The notes under the pieces were generated by a model. It saw only the letters and a program-made list of their open reading frames with translations, did no database searches and was not told the origin of the DNA. Made by a program: the position numbers and the translations under genes. A stretch of DNA of 64,000 nucleotides from Cellulomonas pakistanensis (GTDB taxonomy: Bacteria; Actinomycetota; Actinomycetes; Actinomycetales; Cellulomonadaceae), in contig NZ_BONO01000021.1 of the NCBI RefSeq assembly GCF_016862755.1, positions 1-64,000 on the forward strand, given 5' to 3'. Shown piece by piece: positions 1 to 8,944 of this stretch; the first letter of the stretch is position 1; each line of letters starts with the position of its first letter.

Positions 1-1261
1 CCCCGAGGTAGCGGCGGACCTGCCGGACGGCGGCGCGCCCGGCGCGGTTCGCGCCCACGGTGCTCGCGCTGGGCCCGTACCCCACGAGCTGCACCCGCGG
101 GTCCGCGACCACGCGGGTGCCGTCCATGACGATCCCGCCGCCCGAGCCGCGCAGCCCGAGGGGCCGCAGGTGGTCGAGCGCCGCGCGGAACCCGGTCGCC
201 CACAGCACGGCGTCGGCCTCGACGTGCGCGGGCCCGGCGACCCAGCCGTCGGCGAGCGGGCCGCGGGCGGCGGCCTCCTCCCACTCCGCGCCGTCCGGCA
301 CCAGCCGGGCGAACACCGGCCGCGCCACCAGCACGCCGCGCGCGATGCCGTCGCGGTACGCGTCGGTCAGCGGCAGCCCCGTGGCGGCGACGATGCTCTG
401 CGGCGGCAGGCCCGCCCGCGTGCGTGCGTCGACCCGGGCCACCGCCTCGCGACCGAGCTCGGGGTTGAACTCCGCGTCACGCCAGTCCGGCGGCCGCCGG
501 GTCACCCAGGTCGTCGTCGCCGCGACCGGGTGGATCGCGAGCAGGTGCTGCACGGCGGAGATCCCACCGCCGACCACCAGCACGCGCCGGCCCGCGAACT
601 CCTCCGGCGACCGGTAGTCGTGGGTGTGCCGCTGCAGTCCGGCGAACGACGCCGCGCCCGGGTACGCGGGCCAGAACGGCCGGGTCCAGGTGCCCGTCGC
701 GTTCACCAGCGCGCGGGCGTGCCACGTGCGGGTCACGCGACGCCGCCCGGACGCGGCCTCCGCGCGGCACGCGCCCGCGCCCCCGCCCAGCCCGTCGTCC
801 GGGTCGGGCGCCGGGACCGGCACGGCCTCCGTCTCCTCGGTCTCGACGGCGAGCAGGCCGCGGCGTCCGCTCGCGTCCCGCACCCGCCGGACCTCCACGG
901 GCCGGCGCACGGCGAGGCCGAGGTCCCGCTCGTAGGCGCCGAAGTACCGGGTCAGGGCGCGGCTGGCGGGCTCGTCGGCGTCGAAGGTCGGCAGCGGCCG
1001 GCCGGGCAGCTCGTAGACGCCGTTGACGGTGCGCATCGTCAGGCCGGGCCAGCGCTCGCGCCAGGCGCCGCCGGGGCCGGCCGCGGCGTCGAGGACCACG
1101 TACGTCGGGCTCCCGCCGGCGGCGCGGCGCCCGCGCGCTGCCGAGGCCGGCACGAACCCGGACCGGGCCAGGTGCGCCGCCACGGCGAGACCGGCCTGCC
1201 CGGCACCCACGACCACGACGTCCGCGGAGGCGGCGGCGGGGGGCGGGGTCACGTCGGGCAC
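1..1261 (-). CDS. FAD/NAD(P)-dependent oxidoreductase (flavin monooxygenase-like), partial
   Basis: A single open minus-strand frame runs from a GTG at 1261 off the left edge, so the C-terminus is missing (about 420 codons visible). The N-terminus carries a dinucleotide-binding GxGxxG loop (VVVGAGQAGLAVAAHL). Near the middle there is a second NADP-type loop (VLVVGGGISAVQHLL) preceded by a GTW segment, and a late ATG motif (LWATGFRAALDHL). This is the layout of CzcO/YrpB-like flavin-containing monooxygenases. The substrate cannot be told. The start is inferred from the first GTG before the FAD loop, with a weak purine-rich stretch in front; a later start is not possible without cutting the fold. 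It is divergent from mshD. Confidence 0.8.
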   Translation of the reverse strand, partial: MPDVTPPPAAASADVVVVGAGQAGLAVAAHLARSGFVPASAARGRRAAGGSPTYVVLDAAAGPGGAWRERWPGLTMRTVNGVYELPGRPLPTFDADEPASRALTRYFGAYERDLGLAVRRPVEVRRVRDASGRRGLLAVETEETEAVPVPAPDPDDGLGGGAGACRAEAASGRRRVTRTWHARALVNATGTWTRPFWPAYPGAASFAGLQRHTHDYRSPEEFAGRRVLVVGGGISAVQHLLAIHPVAATTTWVTRRPPDWRDAEFNPELGREAVARVDARTRAGLPPQSIVAATGLPLTDAYRDGIARGVLVARPVFARLVPDGAEWEEAAARGPLADGWVAGPAHVEADAVLWATGFRAALDHLRPLGLRGSGGGIVMDGTRVVADPRVQLVGYGPSASTVGANRAGRAAVRQVRRYLG

Positions 1262-1323
1262 TCCACGTCCAACGCGGCGCCCCCGCGGGACGTTCCCCGG
1301 ACCGGGCGGCGCGCGGGGTCGCC

Positions 1324-1422
1324 TGCGCGCGAGGTCGCCTGCGCGCGAGGTCGTCGGTTGCGCGCGAGGTCGCCGGTTGCGCACGGGGCCCCGGCGCGGA
1401 ACCGACGACCTCGGCCGCGCGC
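1324..1422. repeat. Short direct repeats plus inverted copy in divergent intergenic region
   Basis: Three copies of the 14-mer TGCGCGCGAGGTCG occur at 1324-1337, 1340-1353 and 1359-1372, followed by a degenerate copy near 1378. An inverted copy (ACCGACGACCTCGG followed by CCGCGCGC) lies at 1401-1422 and could pair with 1341-1358. The array fills most of the space between the divergent oxidoreductase and mshD genes. Function is unknown. It could be an operator array or a simple local duplication. Confidence 0.55.
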
Positions 1423-1441
1423 GGCGTGGTGGGATGGGACC

Positions 1442-2368
1442 GTGCCCGACCTGACGACCCCGGACCCGACCCCCCGGACCGTGACCGGACCGCTGCCCGC
1501 GGCCACCGCCGCCGCGGTCCGCGACCTCGCCACCGCCGCGGCCGCCCACGACGGCGTCCCGCCGCTGTCCGAGCAGCCGCTGCTCTGGCTCACCGGCGGC
1601 GGCCCGGACGTCGTGCACCTCCTGGTCTCCGACCCCGGCGCCGGGGCGCTCGCCGGCTACGCGCAGGTCGACCTCCGCGACCCGGCGCGCGCGACCGCCG
1701 AGGTGGTCGTGGCCCCCGCCGCGCGTCGCCGCGGCACCGGCACCGCCCTGCTCGCCGCGGCGCTCGGGGCGGCCCGCGACCGGGGCGGCGACGCCGTGGA
1801 CGTGTGGGCGCACGGGGACGTGGCGCCGGCCCGCGCCCTCGCGGCGGCCCGCGGGCTGCCCGTCGTGCGGGAGCTCTGGCAGATGGCGCTCGACCCGCTG
1901 ACGGCCCCGGACCCCGGAGCCGCCCCGCTGCCCGACGGCGTGACGGTGCGCGCCTTCGAGCCGGGCCGGGACGAGGACGCGTGGGTCGCGGTCAACGCGC
2001 GGGCGTTCGCGCAGCACCCCGAGCAGGGCCGGCTGACCCGTGCGGACCTGGAGGCCCGCAAGGCGGAGCCGTGGTTCGACCCGGCGGGCTTCCTGCTCGC
2101 CGAGGAGGCCGGCGCGCTGCTCGGCTTCGGCTGGACCAAGGTCGCCGAGCCGGGCGAGGGAGAGATCTACGCGCTCGGCGTCGACCCCGCGGCGCAGGGC
2201 CGACGGCTCGGCCCGGCGCTCACGGCGCGCATGCTGGCGCACCTGGCCGCGCGCGGCGTCCCGCGCGTCGTCCTCTACACCGAGGGCGACAACGCCCCGG
2301 CGGTCCGCGTCTACCGGGCCGCGGGCTTCGACCGCTCGGCGCTGGACATGGTCTACCGGCTGTCCTGA
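1442..2368 (+). CDS. mshD: Mycothiol synthase MshD (two GNAT domains)
   Basis: This 308-residue protein has two tandem GNAT folds, as expected for MshD, which acetylates Cys-GlcN-Ins with acetyl-CoA to finish mycothiol, the main low-molecular-weight thiol of actinobacteria. The N-terminal half has an acetyl-CoA loop RRRGTG at residues 95-100. The linker [10 protein letters not shown] (141-150) and the stretch from [17 protein letters not shown] (178-193) are typical MshD signatures. The C-terminal catalytic domain has AQGRRLG (251-257) and ends with [18 protein letters not shown]. The GTG start at 1442 gives the usual family length. A long palindrome follows the stop codon. Confidence 0.93.
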   Translation: MPDLTTPDPTPRTVTGPLPAATAAAVRDLATAAAAHDGVPPLSEQPLLWLTGGGPDVVHLLVSDPGAGALAGYAQVDLRDPARATAEVVVAPAARRRGTGTALLAAALGAARDRGGDAVDVWAHGDVAPARALAAARGLPVVRELWQMALDPLTAPDPGAAPLPDGVTVRAFEPGRDEDAWVAVNARAFAQHPEQGRLTRADLEARKAEPWFDPAGFLLAEEAGALLGFGWTKVAEPGEGEIYALGVDPAAQGRRLGPALTARMLAHLAARGVPRVVLYTEGDNAPAVRVYRAAGFDRSALDMVYRLS

Positions 2369-2375
2369 CCCGCGG

Positions 2376-2438
2376 GGGTGCACGAGACACCCCACCGGTG
2401 CCCGCAGTGCGGGCACCCTCGGCGTGTCCCGTGCACCC
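2376..2438. terminator. Nested double-stem palindrome after mshD
   Basis: The outer arms GGGTGCACGAGACAC (2376-2390) and GTGTCCCGTGCACCC (2424-2438) pair with one mismatch. They enclose a perfect 9-bp hairpin, GGTGCCCGC-AGT-GCGGGCACC (2397-2417). The element lies just after the mshD stop, so it probably ends or stabilises that transcript. No T tract follows, which is common in this GC range. Confidence 0.6.
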
Positions 2439-2462
2439 TCGCGGCGGCCCGCGTCGGCCTTC

Positions 2463-2484
2463 GGTCACCCGCCGGACACCTCCT
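2463..2484 (+). promoter_or_regulatory. Candidate PHO box upstream of ppk
   Basis: Two adjacent 11-mers, GGTCACCCGCC and GGACACCTCCT, fit the direct-repeat layout of the actinobacterial PhoP box (first unit good, second weak). They sit about 18 bp before the ppk ATG, where a -35 region would lie for a leaderless transcript; no Shine-Dalgarno is seen at a usable distance. PhoP control of ppk is known in Streptomyces, so the site is plausible, but it is called by eye. Confidence 0.4.
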
Positions 2485-2501
2485 GGTGCCACCATGTGGG
2501 G

Positions 2502-5030
2502 ATGACCGACGCCACCCCCTCCGACGGCACGCCCCGGAAGCCGCGCCGCGGCCCGTCCGCCGCGACCTCGGCCTCCGGCCGCACGAGCACCGCCCGCGCG
2601 CCGCGGTCCACGAGCGGCCGGTCGACCGGCAGGAGCACCGGGTCCCGGTCCCGCGCCGCGGCGCCCGCCGCCCCGGACGCCGGCACCCCCGCCACCACCG
2701 ACGACGGCCAGCCCACCACCGCGCCGACTCCCGTCACCACCGCGGCGGCGCCCCGTCCCCGGCCGCTCGCGCCCGAGCTCGCGGCGCACATCGCCGAGCA
2801 CATCGAGATGCCGGCCGACCGCCGCACGCCGCCGGTGGAGCGGCCGGTCGAGGCCGCCGCCCCGGCGCTGCCGGCCGACCGGTTCCTCGACCGGGAGGTC
2901 AGCTGGCTCGCGTTCAACGAGCGGGTGCTGCAGCTCGCCGAGGACGAGACCCAGCCGCTGCTCGAGCGGGTCCGGTACCTGGCGATCTTCGCGTCCAACC
3001 TGGACGAGTTCTTCATGGTCCGCGTCGCCGGCCTCAAGCGGCGCATCGCGACCGGCCTCGCCGTGACCGCCGCGTCGGGCCTGAGCCCGCGCCAGGTGCT
3101 GGAGGCGATCGGGGTCCGCGCCCACGAGCTCGCCGCCCGGCACGCGCAGGTGTTCGCCGAGCAGGTGCAGCCCGAGCTCGCGGCGCAGGGCATCACGCTC
3201 GTGCGCTGGGAGCAGCTGGGCGAGGCCGAGCAGGACCGGCTCCGCAAGTACTTCCGCAAGCAGATCTTCCCGGTGCTGACCCCGCTGGCGGTCGACCCCG
3301 CGCACCCGTTCCCGTACATCTCGGGCCTGTCGCTCAACCTCGCCGTCGTCGTCGTGAACCCGTCGACCGGCAAGGAGCACTTCGCCCGGGTCAAGGTGCC
3401 GCCGCTGCTCCCCCGGTACATCGCGGTGGACTGGCGGGGCCGGCCCACCGACGCGTCCGGCCCGGCCTCGGACCGCGGCCCGATGTCGTTCGTGCCCGTC
3501 GAGGACGTCATCGCCCAGCACCTCGACCAGCTGTTCCCCGGCATGGAGGTCAGCGAGCACCACACGTTCCGCGTCACCCGCAACGAGGACGTGGAGGTCG
3601 AGGAGGACGACGCCGAGAACCTCCTGCAGGCGATGGAGAAGGAGCTGCTGCGCCGGAAGTTCGGCCCGCCGGTCCGGCTCGAGATCGCCGACTCGATCAG
3701 CCCGCGCATCCGGTCGCTGCTCGTCCGGGAGCTCGGCGTCGCCGAGGATGAGGTGTACGAGCTGCCCGCGCCGCTGGACCACACCGGCCTCAACCTCATC
3801 GCCGACCTGGACCGCGCGGACCTGCAGTACCCGCGGTTCGTGCCGACGACGCACCGGTTCCTGGCCGAGGTGGAGAGCGCCAACCCGACCGACGTGTTCG
3901 CCGCGATCCGCGCGCGGGACATCCTGCTGCACCACCCGTACGACTCGTTCTCGACGTCGGTGCAGACGTTCCTGGAGCAGGCGGCCGCGGACCCGAAGGT
4001 CCTGGCGATCAAGCAGACCCTGTACCGGACGTCCGGGGACTCCCCGATCGTCGACGCGCTCATCGACGCGGCCGAGGCGGGCAAGCAGGTGCTCGCGCTG
4101 GTCGAGATCAAGGCGCGGTTCGACGAGCAGGCGAACATCGAGTGGGCCCGCAAGCTCGAGCAGGCCGGCGTGCACGTCGTCTACGGCATCGTCGGCCTCA
4201 AGACGCACGCGAAGCTGTCGCTGGTCGTCCGCCAGGAGTCGGACGGCCTGCGCCGGTACTGCCACGTCGGCACCGGCAACTACAACCCGAAGACCGCCCG
4301 GATCTACACCGACCTGGGCCTGCTGACCTGCGACCCGGACGTCGGCCAGGACCTCACCCGGCTGTTCAACCAGCTGTCCGGCTACGCGCCGAAGTCGCGG
4401 TTCCACCGGCTGCTGGTCGCGCCCCGCTCGGTGCGCTCGGGGCTGATCGAGCGGATCGACCGCGAGGCGCAGGCCGCCCGCGACGGCCGCCCGGCGTGGA
4501 TCAAGATCAAGGTCAACTCGATGGTCGACGAGGAGACGATCGACGCCCTGTACCGCGCGTCGCAGGCGGGCGTGCCCGTCGACCTGTGCGTGCGGGGCAT
4601 CTGCGCGATGCGCCCCGGCGTGCCGGGGCTGTCCGAGACGGTCCGCGTCCGGTCCATCCTCGGCCGGTTCCTCGAGCACGCGCGGGTGTTCGCGTTCGCC
4701 GCGGACGCGGGCGTGACCCCGGAGGTCGCGGACGTCGGCCGCGAGGGCGGCGAGCGGCTCCCCGGTCCCGAGGTGTACATCGGGTCGGCCGACCTGATGC
4801 ACCGCAACCTCGACCGCCGCGTCGAGGCCCTGGTCCGGCTGTCCGACCCGGACCAGGTGGCCGAGCTGGTGAACCTGATGGACGAGTCGATGGCCGACAC
4901 CACGTCGTCCTGGCACCTCGGCGCCGACGGCGTGTGGACCCGGCACGCGCAGGGCGACGACGGGCCGCTGCGCGACCTGCAGTCGACGCTGATCTACCGC
5001 CAGCGCCGCCGCCTGGGCTCCGGCCGGTGA
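2502..5030 (+). CDS. ppk1: Polyphosphate kinase 1
   Basis: This 842-residue enzyme makes polyphosphate reversibly from ATP. The first ~125 residues are a basic, Thr/Pro/Ala-rich tail without fold signatures; the conserved core begins at [16 protein letters not shown], making the protein longer than the usual ~700 residues. Core motifs include the phosphohistidine segment [11 protein letters not shown] and the second active-site histidine in [16 protein letters not shown]. The ATG at 2502 has only GTGGGG touching it, too close for ribosome binding, so a leaderless start or a start further inside is possible. The stop overlaps the GTG of the next gene, giving translational coupling. The ppk1-mutT1 pair matches Rv2984-Rv2985 in Mycobacterium tuberculosis. 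Confidence 0.95.
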   Translation: MTDATPSDGTPRKPRRGPSAATSASGRTSTARAPRSTSGRSTGRSTGSRSRAAAPAAPDAGTPATTDDGQPTTAPTPVTTAAAPRPRPLAPELAAHIAEHIEMPADRRTPPVERPVEAAAPALPADRFLDREVSWLAFNERVLQLAEDETQPLLERVRYLAIFASNLDEFFMVRVAGLKRRIATGLAVTAASGLSPRQVLEAIGVRAHELAARHAQVFAEQVQPELAAQGITLVRWEQLGEAEQDRLRKYFRKQIFPVLTPLAVDPAHPFPYISGLSLNLAVVVVNPSTGKEHFARVKVPPLLPRYIAVDWRGRPTDASGPASDRGPMSFVPVEDVIAQHLDQLFPGMEVSEHHTFRVTRNEDVEVEEDDAENLLQAMEKELLRRKFGPPVRLEIADSISPRIRSLLVRELGVAEDEVYELPAPLDHTGLNLIADLDRADLQYPRFVPTTHRFLAEVESANPTDVFAAIRARDILLHHPYDSFSTSVQTFLEQAAADPKVLAIKQTLYRTSGDSPIVDALIDAAEAGKQVLALVEIKARFDEQANIEWARKLEQAGVHVVYGIVGLKTHAKLSLVVRQESDGLRRYCHVGTGNYNPKTARIYTDLGLLTCDPDVGQDLTRLFNQLSGYAPKSRFHRLLVAPRSVRSGLIERIDREAQAARDGRPAWIKIKVNSMVDEETIDALYRASQAGVPVDLCVRGICAMRPGVPGLSETVRVRSILGRFLEHARVFAFAADAGVTPEVADVGREGGERLPGPEVYIGSADLMHRNLDRRVEALVRLSDPDQVAELVNLMDESMADTTSSWHLGADGVWTRHAQGDDGPLRDLQSTLIYRQRRRLGSGR

Positions 5031-6010
5031 GCGCCGGCCCCTCCGCGCTCGTCCGGGCGGCGGGTGCCCTGGTCTGGCGCGTCCGCCAGGGGCGGCTGCA
5101 GGTCGTCCTGGTGCACCGCCCGCGGTACAAGGACTGGTCCTGGCCGAAGGGCAAGCTCGAGCCCGGCGAGCACCCGGCGACGGCCGCGGTCCGCGAGGTC
5201 GAGGAGGAGACCGGCCTCGACGTCGTGCTGGGCCGGCCGCTGCCCGGGCTGGAGTACGACCTGGCGGACGGACGGCGCAAGCGCGTGCACTACTGGGCCG
5301 CGCAGGTCGCCGGGCGCCCGGACCGCCCCGCCGTGCACGCCCGGCCGCCCGCGCAGCACGCGTCGAAGGACGAGATCGACGCGGTGCGCTGGGCCGACGC
5401 GGACGTCGCGCGCAAGCGGCTCACCCGCGCGGACGACCGCACCCCCCTGGACGCCCTGGTCGAGGCGTACGAGAAGGGCCGGCTGGACACCCGCGCCGTG
5501 CTGGTCGTGCGGCACGGGCGCGCCAAGAGCCGGTCGTCGTGGGGCCGCGAGGAGGGCACCCGCCCGCTCACGGAGGTCGGGCGACGCCAGGCGGCCGCGC
5601 TCGTGCCGGTGCTGTCGGCCTACGGCGTCGCGGAGGTCGTGACGAGCCCGTGGCTGCGCTGCGGCGCCACGGTCGAGCCCTACGCCTCCGCCGCCGGCCT
5701 GCCGCTCGACCGGCGGGAGCCGCTCACGGAGGCGCAGCACGAGGAGTCGCCCGAGAAGACCGCCGACGTCGTCGCCGGCGTGCTGCGGGCCGGCGCGGAC
5801 GTCGCCCTGTGCACGCACCGGCCGGTGCTGCCGACGGTGCTGGCGGCGGTCGGCGCGCACGCCCGCGCCGCCGTGCGCGACCGGCTGCCCGCCGAGAACC
5901 CGTACCTGCGGCCGGGGCAGGTGCTGGTCTGCCACGTCGCGCGCACCGGCGCCGTCCCGGACGAGGTGCGGGTCGAGGACGTCGAGGTGCACACGCCGCT
6001 CGGCAGCTGA
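5027..6010 (+). CDS. mutT1: MutT1-type NUDIX hydrolase fused to histidine phosphatase
   Basis: This 327-residue protein has an N-terminal NUDIX domain, with the box GKLEPGE followed by REVEEETGL (residues ~43-66). Its C-terminal histidine-phosphatase domain starts at [11 protein letters not shown] and has a second catalytic His in CTHRP. The same fusion in mycobacteria, MutT1, hydrolyses 8-oxo-(d)GTP and dinucleoside polyphosphates, cleaning the nucleotide pool. The GTG start overlaps the ppk1 stop by four bases (GTGA), so the two are co-translated. Pairing with polyphosphate kinase is conserved. A bidirectional hairpin follows. Confidence 0.93.
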   Translation: MSAGPSALVRAAGALVWRVRQGRLQVVLVHRPRYKDWSWPKGKLEPGEHPATAAVREVEEETGLDVVLGRPLPGLEYDLADGRRKRVHYWAAQVAGRPDRPAVHARPPAQHASKDEIDAVRWADADVARKRLTRADDRTPLDALVEAYEKGRLDTRAVLVVRHGRAKSRSSWGREEGTRPLTEVGRRQAAALVPVLSAYGVAEVVTSPWLRCGATVEPYASAAGLPLDRREPLTEAQHEESPEKTADVVAGVLRAGADVALCTHRPVLPTVLAAVGAHARAAVRDRLPAENPYLRPGQVLVCHVARTGAVPDEVRVEDVEVHTPLGS

Positions 6011-6021
6011 GCCGGCCCCGA

Positions 6022-6072
6022 CGCGACGACGGCCGCGGCGCCCGGGAGGGTGCCGTGGCCGTCGTGCGGCGC
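6022..6072. terminator. Bidirectional terminator between mutT1 and pit
   Basis: A stem formed by about CGACGACGGCCGCGGC (6024-6039) and GCCGTGGCCGTCGT (6052-6065), with a CCCGGGAGGGT-like loop, lies between two convergent genes. It can end transcription from both sides. Confidence 0.65.
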
Positions 6073-6086
6073 GTCCGGGTGCCGGG

Positions 6087-7091
6087 TCAGCCGAGGAACG
6101 GGCTCAGCACCAGGTACACCAGCGCGGCGACGCCGGCCGCGGCCGGGATGGTGAGCACCCACGCGATGCCGATGTTCTTGGCGACGCCCCAGCGGACCGC
6201 CGACAGCCGCTTGGTCGCGCCGACGCCCATGATCGCCGAGGTGATCGTGTGCGTGGTCGACACCGGCGCGTGCAGCGCGAACGCGTTGACGTACAGCACG
6301 ACGGCGGACACCGACTCGGCGACGAACCCGCGGGCGGGGTCCAGCTCGATGATCTTGCGGCCCAGCGTGCGCATGATGCGCCAGCCGCCCGAGTACGTGC
6401 CGAGCGAGATCGCGGCCGCGGCCGACAGCTTGACCCACAGCGGGATGCCGGCGTCGGGGTCGGCCCAGCCGACCGTCAGCAGCGCCATGAAGATCACGCC
6501 CATGGTCTTCTGCGCGTCCTGCAGGCCGTGGCCCAGCGCCATCGCGGCCGCCGAGACGGTCTGCGCGAGCCGGAACCGGCGGGTGGTCCGCGACGGCGAC
6601 GCGTTCCGGACGAGCCACAGCAGGCCGACCATGACGAAGAACGCCAGGAAGAACCCGACCAGCGGGGAGAAGATCATCGGCAGGACGACCTTGTCGACGA
6701 TCGCGGAGCCGTAGATCGCGAGGCCGCCCGCGAGGCCGGCGCCCACCAGGCCGCCGATCAGCGCGTGCGTCGAGGAGGACGGCAGGCCGAACCACCACGT
6801 GATGAGGTTCCACACGATCGCGCCGACCAGCGCGCACAGCACGACGACCAGCGCCTGGTGCGGCGACGCGTCGCCGAGGTCGACGATCGAGGTCGCGATG
6901 GTCTCCGCGACCTCCGTGCCCAGCAGCGCGCCGGTGAAGTTCATGACCGCGGCCATGAGCAGTGCGGCCCGCGGCGTCAGCGCGCGCGTCGACACCGAGG
7001 TGGCGATGGCGTTGGCCGCGTCGTGGAAGCCGTTGGTGTAGTCGAAGCCGAGCGCCAGGGCGACGACGACCACGACGAGCGCGAGTTCCAC
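6087..7091 (-). CDS. pit: PiT-family inorganic phosphate transporter
   Basis: This 334-residue integral membrane protein is a low-affinity phosphate (metal-phosphate)/cation symporter. It contains both PiT signatures: GFDYTNGFHDAANAIATSV near the N-terminus and a second repeat, MALGHGLQDAQKTMGVI, in the C-terminal half. It also has the conserved WWFGLPSSSTHALIGG segment. It starts with GTG at 7091, six bases after the stop of the DUF47 gene, so the two form an operon. This is the standard pairing of a Pit permease with a PhoU-like DUF47 accessory protein. It is probably phosphate-regulated through the PHO box upstream of the first gene. Confidence 0.95.
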   Translation of the reverse strand: MELALVVVVVALALGFDYTNGFHDAANAIATSVSTRALTPRAALLMAAVMNFTGALLGTEVAETIATSIVDLGDASPHQALVVVLCALVGAIVWNLITWWFGLPSSSTHALIGGLVGAGLAGGLAIYGSAIVDKVVLPMIFSPLVGFFLAFFVMVGLLWLVRNASPSRTTRRFRLAQTVSAAAMALGHGLQDAQKTMGVIFMALLTVGWADPDAGIPLWVKLSAAAAISLGTYSGGWRIMRTLGRKIIELDPARGFVAESVSAVVLYVNAFALHAPVSTTHTITSAIMGVGATKRLSAVRWGVAKNIGIAWVLTIPAAAGVAALVYLVLSPFLG

Positions 7092-7097
7092 CGGGGC

Positions 7098-7718
7098 TCA
7101 GGACTCCTTGAGCGCGATGGTCTCGACCATGTTCGCGACCTTCTCGAACGCGTCGGCGGCGTCCTCGAGCTTCTCGACGACCTCCTTGAGCTTCATGAGG
7201 AGGATCGGGTCGGTGATCTCGTCGAACATCTGCGCGAGCAGCTTGCGGTGCGACTTGTCGGCCTGGTTCTCGAGCCGGTTCACCTCGACCCAGTACTCCG
7301 CGAGGTTCTCCATCGAGCGCAGCCGCGGCATCGCCTCGGCGGTCAGCTCGGCCGAGCGCTGCAGGACCTGCACCTGGTCGGCGACCCGCGCGGGCAGCTC
7401 GTCGATCTTGTACAGGACGATGAGGTCGGCGGCCTCCTCCATGAAGTCCATGCAGTCGTCCAGCGCGGACGCCAGGCCGTAGATGTCGTCCCGGTCGAAC
7501 GGGGTCACGAACGTCTGGTTCAGCCGCCGCATGATCTGGTGGGTCGCCTCGTCGGCGAGGTGCTCGGCGTCGCTCATCTGCTTCGCGAGCGCCTTGCGGG
7601 TCGGCCGGTCGGCGCCCAGCAGCTCCGCGAGGAGGTTGGCTCCGGTGACCAGGTGCGCCGCCGACGCGGCCAGGAGGTCGAAGAACGAGGTGTCGCGCGG
7701 GGTGAGGCGCAGGCGCAC
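7098..7718 (-). CDS. DUF47 PhoU-like Pit accessory protein
   Basis: This 206-residue, helix-rich acidic protein belongs to the DUF47/PhoU-like family. Typical segments are MSDAEHLADEATHQIMRRLNQTFVTPFDRDDIY and the C-terminal VVEKLEDAADAFEKVANMVETIALKES (quoted here as landmarks). PhoU-like proteins bind metals through E/DxxxD motifs, which can be seen here. It is thought to modulate the Pit transporter encoded six bases downstream. The GTG start at 7718 has a good ribosome-binding site, GGAG six bases upstream. Confidence 0.92.
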   Translation of the reverse strand: MRLRLTPRDTSFFDLLAASAAHLVTGANLLAELLGADRPTRKALAKQMSDAEHLADEATHQIMRRLNQTFVTPFDRDDIYGLASALDDCMDFMEEAADLIVLYKIDELPARVADQVQVLQRSAELTAEAMPRLRSMENLAEYWVEVNRLENQADKSHRKLLAQMFDEITDPILLMKLKEVVEKLEDAADAFEKVANMVETIALKES

Positions 7719-7753
7719 GAGAGGCTCCGCAGGAGAGGGGCGTGGTCGAGCAC

Positions 7754-7810
7754 AGGCTAGGGCAGCCGCGGGGTGAACTCACAACCCCGCCGGTGAACCG
7801 GGGGTGAACC
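7754..7810 (-). promoter_or_regulatory. Pit operon promoter with candidate PHO box
   Basis: Read on the minus strand, GTTCACCCCCG and GTTCACCGGCG (7809 down to 7788) are two perfectly phased 11-bp repeats. A third GTTCACC follows at 7778-7772. This matches the actinobacterial PHO-box unit. A -10-like TAGCCT at 7759-7754 lies just downstream, about 36 bp before the DUF47 GTG. The position is right for PhoP activation of the Pit operon. Confidence 0.6.
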
Positions 7811-8047
7811 GCAGGTGTCCCCGGCCTGACGCACGGCCGCCCGGCGCGGGCGTGGGACCGAGGTCACACGCCTGCGGCCGGGCGGAGGAGGTTCGAGGAC
7901 GCCGGACCGGGAAGCGCCTCTCGGCGCGAGGCCGCTCGGAGCGGCTTGAGATGGAGCCCGGGGCTACCGCGGCCCGGCGTCGGGTTCGAGTTTACGCGCC
8001 TGCGCGCGCCACGTCCTGGGCGCGGACGCGTGAGCATGTTCACGGCC
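7811..8047. other. Intergenic stretch with no recognised gene
   Basis: Together with the PHO-box region this makes a gap of about 350 bases between the DUF47 start and the end of the next gene. I see no plausible coding frame, RNA gene or repeat in it. All long open frames here look like composition artefacts of high GC. Confidence 0.5.
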
Positions 8048-8071
8048 CCGGCGGGAACACGGCCCCGCCGG
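8048..8071 (-). terminator. Hairpin after the 8072-8722 gene
   Basis: CCGGCGGG (8048-8055) and CCCGCCGG (8064-8071) form a perfect 8-bp stem with an 8-base loop. The stem starts at the base next to the stop codon of the minus-strand gene. Confidence 0.5.
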
Positions 8072-8722
8072 CTACTCCAGGGAGCCGGACCGCCACAGGT
8101 GCGCCGCCTGCTCCAGCTCCTCGGCGGTCCGGACCAGCGAGCCCGCGCTGCGCGTGAGCCGCAGCGACGCGTCGTCGCCGGTCAGGTCGAGGTGGTCGGC
8201 GTCGAAGGCGGCGCCGGTGGCGAGGACCCGGCAGAACGCCGCGCCGCGCTCCAGCGTCACGGCGAGGTCGCCGGTCCACACGCCCGACAGCACCGCGTCC
8301 AGCAGCTCGCGCAGCTCCTCCGGCCCGGGCGGGCTGACCACGCCGACGACGACGTGGTGCACCGGCGCGGCGTCGAGGCCGAGGCGGTACCGGTCGGCGA
8401 GCGTCCGCGGGTCCCGACGCACCCACTCGCGCAGCACGTACAGCCGCCACAGGGTGCCCGGCAGCGTCGTCGCCGGGCTGTCCGACCACAGCGCGGCCAC
8501 CACGTCGAGGCCCTCGGTCTCCACCAGCCGGACCAGCCGCTCGACCAGCGCCGGGTCCTCCTCGCCCTCGGACCGGCCGCGGTGCACGATCGCGGCCGCG
8601 GTGGTGTGCGCCACCTGCGAGCGGAGGGCGGGGTCCATGTCGCCGGGCAGCTGGTCGGCGTCGCGGGGGTCCAGCATCGCGGGGCGGCGGAACCGGGGGC
8701 GGGAGGGTCCGGAGTCGGTCAC
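8072..8722 (-). CDS. Conserved hypothetical protein (216 aa)
   Basis: I cannot name this protein. It is acidic, mostly helical and soluble, with no signal peptide or membrane segment. Landmarks are AHTTAAAIVHRGRSEGEED, VVAALWSDSPATTLPGTLWRLY and LREWVRRDPRTLADRYRLGL. The style is that of an actinobacterial conserved family of unknown function. The GTG at 8722 is chosen because coding character stops upstream and because a -10-like CAGAAT at 8734-8729 lies seven bases before it, suggesting a leaderless start. An in-frame extension to about 8992 looks non-coding. It is divergent from the sugar porter. Confidence 0.7.
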   Translation of the reverse strand: MTDSGPSRPRFRRPAMLDPRDADQLPGDMDPALRSQVAHTTAAAIVHRGRSEGEEDPALVERLVRLVETEGLDVVAALWSDSPATTLPGTLWRLYVLREWVRRDPRTLADRYRLGLDAAPVHHVVVGVVSPPGPEELRELLDAVLSGVWTGDLAVTLERGAAFCRVLATGAAFDADHLDLTGDDASLRLTRSAGSLVRTAEELEQAAHLWRSGSLE

Positions 8723-8797
8723 CCGACGATTCTGCGCCGGATCGTGACGTGCGTCGCGTGCGCCCGCCTCGGTGCGCGCCGGGCCCGCGGCCGGGGT

Positions 8798-8846
8798 TAG
8801 GCTCCCCGCCGCACCTTCGTGACCCGGTCCTCCGGGTGCGCGAAGT
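8798..8846 (+). promoter_or_regulatory. Sugar-porter promoter and leader hairpin
   Basis: A -10-like TAGGCT (8798-8803) is followed by an imperfect inverted repeat at 8812-8846: CACCTTCGTGACCCGG against CCGGGTGCGCGAAGTG, with an ACCCGG-tcct-CCGGGT core. The repeat would lie at the start of a ~135-base untranslated leader of the transporter mRNA, or could be an operator. Which one cannot be told. Confidence 0.4.
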
Positions 8847-8944
8847 GCCGCGCGGGTGAAAGGTGAGTACGCCTCGACCGGCGCCCGACGACGTGCTCCG
8901 GCCCTGGTGTCCCCGCAGGACGAGCGGAACGAGGGAGAGACGTC

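Noticed and set aside
170-2368. Very long open frames overlapping real genes on other frames or strands (for example plus-strand 170-1440, minus-strand 2220-4946, plus-strand 12371-15616, plus-strand 56276-60310)
   Set aside because: At this GC content stop codons are rare in shadow frames. These frames have Arg/Ala/Gly-rich or His-rich composition without family motifs, and each overlaps a gene with clear conserved domains.
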